From Leptoclinus maculatus (Eukaryota; Chordata; Actinopteri; Perciformes; Stichaeidae): a stretch of DNA of 64,000 bases. The notes under the pieces were generated by a model. That model was not told the DNA's origin. It did no database searches and worked only from the letters and a program-made list of their open reading frames with translations. Position numbers and translations under genes: made by a program. Below, one piece after another: positions 55,798-64,000 of this stretch (within the stretch, counting starts at the first letter, position 1; each line of letters begins with the position of its first letter). The stretch covers positions 1,695,729 to 1,759,728 of the forward strand of contig JAVDOI010000007.1 of assembly GCA_032191485.1 (NCBI GenBank), in the 5' to 3' direction.

Positions 55798-57478
55798 TAT
55801 GTTCACTCAGGCAGGCATCATCTAAAGGAGACGCACACACGCACACACACACACACACAGTAAAAATAGTGTGTAAGATCTTCCCTCACTAATTGTGCCC
55901 CATCCCGAGCACTAAATGAATCCCTCACAGACGTGAGAACCAGAAAAGCCATGTATCCTAACTTAGTAACTGGACGAGCCCCTACTGTCCCCATGCTTCT
56001 ATGCTCCTCATACTGTCATACTGTTAGCTAGAAAACACAACAGTCAAACCGTCAATGACAAGAAACTACATTAAGTTATGTCACTTTCTGATTCAAACCC
56101 TAAAAAAGCTCCTATTGTTATGAACTGACAAGTGCTGACATTTGGAATGATCGTGGAGCAGACGACATCCGCGTGCACCGTGATGCTGCCAACAGCATCT
56201 CTCGTTCCCTCAGTTGAGCACCAGAAGGAGAAGCAGTCGCCTTTTTATTTTGGAGGAAACGATAAACACGCGTTTTTCAACGACGACACAAACTGGACCG
56301 CTTGCTACAAACAGTCTCTTGTAACAAACTCACTTCGCAGAGAGACATATTCCCCAAAACATGATTTCTTATACCACGGAAAGAGCTGAAGAATGTAGCA
56401 TTTTCAGCTAGCCTGAATAAACATATGGACTTCCGGCTTAGGTTTTCAAAATAAACTAATTTGTCCGTTATCACTCCTTGAAACATTGTTTTGCTGCAGC
56501 CATGGTACGTTAACGTGTTTGATGAATACATGACACTACTGACAGGAACCAATGGTCTCTCAAAAATGTAACTGTTTATGTCATTTTCACTTGGAAATGT
56601 CATCACTTCATTATTTTTGCCCTTTTATTTTGAAGCCAAAACCTTTCAAGCCGATGTTGTGAGTGACACCAGCCAGGTTAACGAGATCTGGCTTTAAAAT
56701 ACATTCAGGAAACAAGATGCTCCTAATGGACCAATCACAATTAGGTCTATGCGAGTACGTTCAAGACACGCAATGTCCCTGCGCATTTTTTAAGGACAGC
56801 TATCTACTGATTGCTCATTGTCTGCCAGGAGTGCAAGCTCCTCCCTTTGCAATCAGCAGAGCTATTCAGCAGCAGAGACTGCAAGTCACACCTCCTCAGA
56901 CAGGCATAAACTCACAGTCCAATCACAACTGAGGCAGGCCTAAGTACAGCTATAAAGACAATTTAGTTAAAGCAAGAATAAAATACTTATCAGATTCTGA
57001 TAACCACAGTTGATTTTACAATCAGAAATGTAAAAGAGCACCAGTTTAATCCTCTAAAACAGATGTTTTGGACATATTCCCCTTCAACCCAAATTTAAAA
57101 AAGAGTGCTTGAATTGTGGCTCTTTCAACAGTGTATGTGGAACAAGTGGAACAGCAAACTGAGCTGCAGCAAATCAAAGTCAACTGGCAGAACATGTGAA
57201 ATAAAATAGAATCTGAATGGGAGCCAAATCAAAATGCAGAGTCATCATGAACTAGAGATCGAGAGAGGGGTCACTATAGACAATGATGAAAACCAACAGA
57301 GGAGCACATCTGTACTCATTCATTGAAATGGAGATACATTTTCTCTCTGCAAATTATAAAACCACTGAAAATGATTATTATGAATGCTTTGAAAAAGGTT
57401 TTCCAGGCTTTCAGGCCCTGCCTGATAATGAAAAGAAACCCTATTGACAGAGAAATAACATATCAACATCTCTTTAAA
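55798..57478. other. Intergenic, 5' side of klhl36
   Basis: Probably includes the klhl36 noncoding first exon(s) and promoter. A second (CA)n run is at 55840-55859. No coding exon was recognised. Confidence 0.45.
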
Positions 57479-57479
57479 G

Positions 57480-57968
57480 CAGTGGCGGGCCATCAGGGCC
57501 TACAAAGCCTTCTCTGCTGGCCTAAACAGAATCACAAAATAAATAAATAAATGTATTATATAATTTTATGTTTTATGTATTATAATTTATAAAAATATTT
57601 TTCCCATTATCTTATTTTCTCATTGCACAGCTACTGTCTTCCTCAGTTGCTCTGCTTCCAGTGCAGCTTGTTTTAAGTAGAGCTTTTATCCAATCAGATT
57701 TCACCTCTGTGTCTCTAGGTAAGAAGAGAGGCCCCAGGCCTGCAGACTCACAAGTGAATCCATGTGCAGTTTAAGTGAATGGGGACGATATTGTTGATTG
57801 TCATAGTGTTCAACCAATCAGATCTTTAGTTTGACATGTTGGGCGTATTCTTTGACGTGTCAGAGCCCGCTAGTCCCATACTAGCCGGCCCACAACTACG
57901 TCACTATTAGTGCAGCGATTGGTCAGTGGGCGAGCACGTGACTATCGTGAAACGAAACTTAACAGCAG
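57480..57968 (+). mobile_element. ZMYM1-like hAT 5' leader fragment, second copy
   Basis: Starts cagtggcgggccatcagggc and follows 36510-36990 closely (gccttctctgctggcctaaa, cagctactgtcttcctcagt, ccaatcagatttcacctctg). It then diverges before the transposase start. It is the same family and orientation as the 36.5-kb copy. Confidence 0.85.
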
Positions 57969-59804
57969 AGGCTTGAGGTTGTGAATCACACGTGATGCAG
58001 CTCAGCCAATCAAAAATGGTCATTCTGACAAGTTCCTGACTCGAGTACCACACACCGTGACACAGGGGGCTGAGACGAGGAAAGAGATTGCAGAGCAGTA
58101 CGTTTAACATTTGGGTTGTGAAAGTAAAATCATAAGACGGTGCTTGTCATTAAGGGATGATGGTGGGTCCCACAGCCAGACCAGCTGAGAACCACTGTCC
58201 TACATGAGCACAGAAAACATTATATTTTCCTGAAGTTAAGCTTCTGCATTTTCCAAATGCTCTAGCATTATTCAAACGTATTGTAAGCCTTGTACCGAAC
58301 GGTTTAATACGAATACTACATAGTTACAGCCTTAGAAACGAATAATGGCTGTGGCCATCATGTGGTTATAAGGTGGTATTTCAGCTGCATGACAGCAGTG
58401 AAGGCCTGGGTATAAAATGCACGGCCAGTCACTGCTTTAAAGACATTCACATTTATTATGTAGCCTATGAAATATATAATGTAAAGTAACCTTGCCTGCT
58501 ACATTTAACATCAACATAACAATCAAACATGGATTATGATTATGTGCACTGTTAACAATTCTATAACCAGACGGTACCATTAACACCTGAGTCATTGGCA
58601 CTGCTTTGCTAGGAACAGGTGGGGTGTGATGGGTTGTTGGTGGACCAGCAGGTGGCAGGGTGATGCAATAACAGACAACCCAGAGCTCAGAGCTCAGATG
58701 GTGGTGGCCGTCCAGGGTCAGTCATCAGAGAGCATGTGGAGCTGGTGGAATCAGTAGGCTTCTCCCAGGAGGAGGGAAGACGTGTTTAGCCTCTGTGCTG
58801 TCTGCCTGCTGTACTGGCCGATACCATACAGTACTTCATGTAGTACTTATAATCCACATAGACATGCAACCCCTGCCCTGCTGACAGATACACTGTATTG
58901 TGTAGTTGCGTATAGCTTGTATTGTATAGTACATGTACATGTATAGTGTAGAGTTGCCACACCTTGCGGTAGGCCTACTGTCACTGTTAAGAATGTTGTA
59001 ATGAATAGCATATTGCAATATTTGATGTAGTACTGTACAGTTATGTTCTGCATAACATAGAATATGTGGGTGCTTGTATTTCAAATTAATTGGTCCTCGA
59101 GGACAAAACCTTATACCTGAAATGAAACTATTGAAAGACAATTGGTGGATTTCAATACCGCCGCACTGGGCAAGTTAAACCATTTAGCCCAAATGAAACC
59201 GGAGGTTTACTGTTTTACCTTCAGAATAAAACAGACGTGTCTCACTAAATAAGAATAATTAAGTATTATGCATTTTCTTGTGTTTCTTGATTTTTTTTTT
59301 ACCTTTACCGTTCCTCTTCTTTCCTGACAGCATAACTGACATCTCAACCCCTCTGTCTTTCCCCATTTCCCTGCCTTTTCTCCGTTCGAATGGATAGAAA
59401 ATATAATCAATACAATGAAGACCATTCAGTGTAACCAGCCGCAAAGGAAGATCAAATTTCATGCTGTTAATAGTGAGTACGTTTGTTTTTATGTTGTTTG
59501 TATTGGCTAATTCTACTGGGTGTTTTCTGTCTGAAAACAGATCACTGTAGATGTAGTACATTCATGAAAAAAAACTGGATCACAATATCATGTAAAACAA
59601 ATAATTTCTCCACTTTCATCTCCCTAACAGATCAACTATATAGCAAATGTAGCAAAATTAGAAATGGCTTATGAGGATAATAGCTGTTTAATTCATGAGA
59701 AACCCTATTTTTAAAAGGAAATTGAAAGTCACTGCTGGTGACATACATGTCTGACTGCGAAATGTATCTTTGGATGTATATACATTTTTGTGCATAATAT
59801 AATA
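57969..59804. other. Gene-free; contains inverted repeat partner 58200-58310
   Basis: Around 58200-58310 lies the reverse complement of 36085-36215. Elsewhere there are only short unsupported frames. Confidence 0.6.
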
Positions 59805-60232
59805 CAGTGGCGGCTGGTGGAAAATGTTCTTGGTAGGGCTGTGCCACATCCAATCAATTTCAGCAAACATCCCAGAATGATTTAATGCAAACAAATTAAG
59901 GTATCAAACGCGCATTACTACTTTGCAGTTAAATATTTAACATTTATTCCAACACGAAAAAAAGCAGTAAATAACACTTTCACAAACACGTCAGGACATC
60001 TTATTTTAGTCACCCTCACAGGGAATTCAGTATAATATAATATATATAACATATAATAATATTCTGTATAATATAATAATATATATATATATCATATAAT
60101 ATTCTGTATAATATAATAATATATATATATATCATATAATATTCTGTATAATATAATAATATATATATCATATAATATTCTGTATAATATAATAATATAT
60201 ATGTCATATAATAATATTCACTATAATATAAA

Positions 60233-60273
<41 letters not shown>

Positions 60274-61037
60274 ATAATATATATATATATATAACTATAT
60301 ATCCATTTCTCAGACAGGTGCTTCATGTCCCTCACTCCCTAACTGTCCATGCTGGTTCTGTCCCCGTTGTTTTAAAAAAATAAATAAGTTATTATCATGA
60401 CGTCATCCAGCTAGTCAAACCTGTCTGGTGTACAGCTAGTAGAGAAGCTTCATGTACTGCTTCTCTTTCCTGCTAGTCTGCTGTCTGATTGTGAGGTCAG
60501 GCTGATCTGGGATCAGCTCTTTCAGTAGTTTCTCCTCTCAGTTCTCCTCTCAAACGGGTCTTGGAGGAGTAGTGCTCACACTGGCGCTCTCCTGTAGAGA
60601 CTTCTCCTGACGAGAACGCGCAGCTTGGGGCAGGAAAAAAACTGCCCCAAGCTGAATCTATTTGAGGACGCTGATTGGCTGAATTGTATGTCACTCATTT
60701 ATATCTTTACTCAGCATTGGCTAAACTGCTTTATAGACCCGCCTCTTTGGGGCAGTTTTTCCAGCGCCCCAGCCAGCTGAGACGTGCACACACAGAGAGG
60801 AAGAGCAGACAGGCAGAGAGGACAAGCAGGAAAAGCATATATTTACCGCAGATATCATATTTTACACATATTACTGGGTGATTCCATGTTTCAAAAACAC
60901 AAATATTGACAATTTGTATAGTTTATTTTTATTTTTATTTTATTTTTAATTTTATTTTTATTTTTATTTTTATTTTTATTTTTTGTAGCTCTAGGGGGGG
61001 CGGCGCCCTAGCGCCCTCTATGGACCAGCCGCCACTG
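59805..61037 (+). mobile_element. Non-autonomous hAT element with perfect 8-bp target duplication
   Basis: The inverted termini cagtggcggctggt and accagccgccactg bound a 1233-bp element. The flanking octamer ATATAATA is identical on both sides (59797-59804 and 61038-61045), as expected for hAT. The interior has no transposase. It holds an AT-rich array of about 53-bp units at 60025-60230 (ataatattctgtataatata), then (CA)n/(TA)n, and a (TTTTA)n run near 60930-60980. It lies about 0.5 kb upstream of the cotl1 start codon. Confidence 0.93.
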
Positions 61038-61520
61038 ATATAATATCACAACAGTATTTTAGCTGCAGCCGTTCCCTTCAATACTTGTTTTACTTTATTT
61101 TGAAAGTCCCTACCGGAAAATGTAGTCGTACGTTGTGTGTACCTTGACAGAGGCCCTCATACCATTGACCATTCACAGGGAGAAGGTGAATCCAGCGTTT
61201 GAGGGACTACTCTGCTGGCAACCTGATCGACTAGCATCACCAACGCCCATAAAGCAGCGATATACAGGAAATAAACCTCGCTGCTAGAAGAAGAGCCGTC
61301 TCTCTCCGCTACATCCGACCGGCTCAGTCATTCCAGTGCGGTGGTCGTGATTTTGGACTGAAGCCTATCGTATAACGTTATCAGTTATAGTACTCTGATG
61401 TATAGCATCAACTGTATAAGTTAGCTGCTTTTTAATACTGTGCTAGCTAGCTCTCCCTGGTTTGGACTGATACAACGGCGACTTCGACTGTTTTGACTCC
61501 TGTCTAACGTTATACGAAAA

Positions 61521-62621
61521 ATGGCAACCCAAATCGATAAAGAGGCTTGCAGAGAGGCTTACAACCAAGTCCGAGACGATAACACGGACATCAATTGGTG
61601 AGTGCGCGGACATGGATACTTCTCCATACTCCGTTAAAGAATGGGACTATTCAACATTTCCTTGCTTGAAAAAAAAAAACATACATGTAACCGTCGACCT
61701 CGTATGAATAATGAAAACTCACTAGCTATTAGTTACTTCGGCAGACATTCAATACAATAATTAATCCGTTTAAAAAAAAATCTAATCTCCGTTAGAATTG
61801 TAATTCACACAGCCTGTTACCGCCCACTGCGCCTTCTTTTCGGTGGCGAAGGGTGCTGAAATAAGAGGCGGATCTTTTTTTTAAATATAACTTTACATTC
61901 TATGTTGAATAAACACAGTTTGTCTAACCAAATACGCGCCGAATGGACGATAGATTCACAAAGACGTAGAAAATGCAATGCGCTGTTTTTTTGTCGTGTG
62001 AACGTTTGCATTTAACCAAGGTAACGTTACATTGCTCGATATTGTAAAGCAGTTCCACCCGCTCACTCCGAACGGCACATCGGAGGGGGTTTGCCCCGCA
62101 ACTCAAGCCTTCGCGAATTGTCTCAAACTGGATTCGACGCCCTAATTCAAAACGGCTTAGGCTTGTAACAATATTTGGCTCAAACAGCATACAGTCAGCA
62201 ATTATGGTCCCGTACTATATAGCTGATCCGATCTAGCTGATCTGTATGCAGTACTAGCGGTCACACACTGCACAGTTATCAGGCCCCGGCGGGGCAGAAG
62301 TAATTTCCTTTGTCCTGTATTCTGAGAGGATAACGTTATAGTAGTGACACATGCACATGGCTGACACACAGCCCCCCCCCCCCCCCACCACCAATACCCA
62401 GCATTGAGTGTGTTTGCGGCAATCTGTGTGCATTGCTCCAGTCTGCAAAAAAAATGGGCCCCAATGTGCGCAACGATGTTGAGAATCAATATAGATGGAT
62501 GGTGATAGATAACGCACGGTGTGTTGTGCATCCTCCAGGACCGTGTTTAAATACGAGGGCTCCAGGATCCTGCCTGCAGGACAAGGGACGGACTATGAGG
62601 ACTTCAAGAGCATGTGCACAG
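61521..62621 (+). CDS. cotl1: Coactosin-like protein, exons 1-2 (continues past window)
   Basis: Small ADF-homology protein that binds F-actin and 5-lipoxygenase in the cytosol. Exon 1 (61521-61597) encodes MATQIDKEACREAYNQVRDD, then NTDIN, plus two bases of the tryptophan codon. Exon 2 (62538-62621) completes it and gives WTVFKYEGSRILPAGQGTDY, then EDFKSMCTG. This matches the start of vertebrate COTL1 (about 142 aa) residue for residue in most positions. Both junctions are GT-AG and keep frame. The start has a good context (aaaaATGg) after an untranslated leader in 61.3-61.5 kb. Remaining exons lie beyond 64000. Its head-to-head neighbour klhl36 supports the call. Confidence 0.94.
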
Positions 62622-64000
62622 GTAAGGAGGGGATCCTATTATGAATGTCCCACCCTAGTTGTCAACCAAGCATTGCCGGTGTAATGCGTCCTCCCTGCTG
62701 TTGGCTAGTCTACATTGTGTGTGTGTGTGTGTGCGCGGGGGCGCGCGCGCGGCTTTGTCTCCGGACGGGTTAAACGGCCTGCTGGATGGGCCACACAGCT
62801 TGACTTGGCAGGACACTAATCTTTTAAGACTCTGTGCTCTGTCACCCATTGGCCTTGAGTCCTGTAGCCTAACTACACTGTCAAAGCACTTAGCACTGTA
62901 TGCGTTGCGTAATCTCTTCCATAATATCCTGCACGGTTTTTTGGGGGGTTTTTTTGTTTGTTTTACAAGGTGAAACACTTAAGGTCAATCTTTTTTATAT
63001 TGTTTTCCTGAATTACTACAGAAAGACGTAGAAACTTTAAGTTTTCTAACTAGTCAGCGTTCATGTTCACCTGTCGCTGCTTTTGAGTAGAATAATGCTC
63101 CTACAGATAAAAAGTAGATTTGAGTTATCTTCTGATTGTGTGTGTGCTTTGAATGAATGCTCAGTTTGTTCATCACAAAAAAGCCTCTAGAGTAAAGCAT
63201 CTGCTCTGATGTTGGGTGTGGCTGTTTCTGATGCTTGCTCGGGTTGTCTTTTAAAGATTGCTGCCTCGGGGCTGTACTCGTTTCATTTCTTTTTTTATTT
63301 TTTGCTTCCTGACATTTCAGAGCTCACATTCCTATGTTGAAATAACTCATTTATTACCACGCTTTACGACAGCTCCGCCGGTGCGATTGCTGTCGGTTCC
63401 TGTTCGGAGATGACACACACACACGCACACACACACATTATCAGACATCTTTCTATCCGTGGGCTTATTTTCCTTATTTAGCAGTGAAGTTGTAACTCTG
63501 CAGAAGAAAAAACAAAACAAGGCTCTGAGTGTAGGAGGAGCCGATGCAGACTGCTGGTCTTCCGAGGCTTGAAGAGGAGGGCCCCTTTTGCATAGTGATC
63601 TTCAAGTCATCCAACTGCAGAAGGGAGAGGGAGGGGAATTCTGTTGTCAATGCAAGAAGACGGATAGGACTGCATGCAGGGCAGGGAAAGTTCTAAATCC
63701 TTACATGTAATTAGAATTGCCACCAGGACTTTTAAAACACAATTTCTGCTGATAAAATGTAGCAACAACCAATAACTTATTTAGTCACTGTCATGAATTA
63801 TTCATTGTAGGTCACCAAACTATCAGCTTATGGGAAATCCCGTCCTGAATGTCTCCTGACGGGAAGGCACGGCTCTAGGGACGGCAGTGTTCGGTCCGTT
63901 TGTCCAGGCTGAATTTGCTCCACAAATATTGGATGTGCTGTCACTACTGAGTTTGTTTCATTATCCTCAGAGGATGAATCCTAATGACTTCGATGAGCCC
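62622..64000 (+). other. cotl1 intron 2 (incomplete)
   Basis: No further cotl1 exon was found before the window ends. Contains (GT)n followed by gcgcgcgcgcgg near 62718-62751, and a short (CA)n near 63414-63437. Confidence 0.6.

Overview
This window is nuclear DNA of a ray-finned (teleost, probably percomorph) fish. Coding sequence is split by GT-AG introns. The genes are vertebrate orthologues, and the repeats are a typical fish mixture: L2-like LINEs, Penelope and Ngaro-type elements, several hAT families, Harbinger, and (CA)n tracts. No bacterial, phage, CRISPR or rRNA/tRNA features were seen, and nothing here supports a new defence-type system.

Layout. 1-12 kb is gene-poor and made of nested transposon remnants. 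A 200-bp assembly gap (12035-12234) leads into 2.3 kb of GA/GACA low-complexity DNA, then a 2-kb patch of local duplications (14.6-16.7 kb). 18.0-18.7 kb holds a Penelope-like fragment. 18.8-20.1 kb holds the last exons of an anoctamin, probably ano8, with a reading-frame problem. 22.8-31.8 kb is a complete ten-exon ceramide synthase gene (CERS2/3/4 type). Intron 7 carries an antisense solo LTR that was itself split by a 4.8-kb Ngaro-like YR retrotransposon. Coding exon 9 is interrupted by a second solo LTR of the same family. 32.4-32.9 kb holds the first two exons of a cfap161-like gene, followed by about 8 kb of transposon debris. 41.1-48.7 kb is a complete ten-exon AKR1-family aldo-keto reductase (323 aa). 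50.2-55.8 kb, minus strand, is complete klhl36 (eight coding exons, 622 aa). 61.5 kb to the right edge is the start of cotl1.

The genes are not an operon-like unit and work in unrelated pathways: membrane scramblase/tether, sphingolipid synthesis, ciliary protein, carbonyl reduction, a Cul3 adaptor, and actin binding. The klhl36/cotl1 pair is adjacent in the human genome too (16q24.1), which supports both calls. The main biological point is the ceramide synthase: every exon is intact and in frame except for a 539-bp solo LTR flanked by ATGG duplications. In this haplotype it truncates the protein in the last luminal/cytosolic loop, so this is either a null allele or a young pseudogene. All exon coordinates were read by eye from splice signals and frame continuity; no alignment was run.
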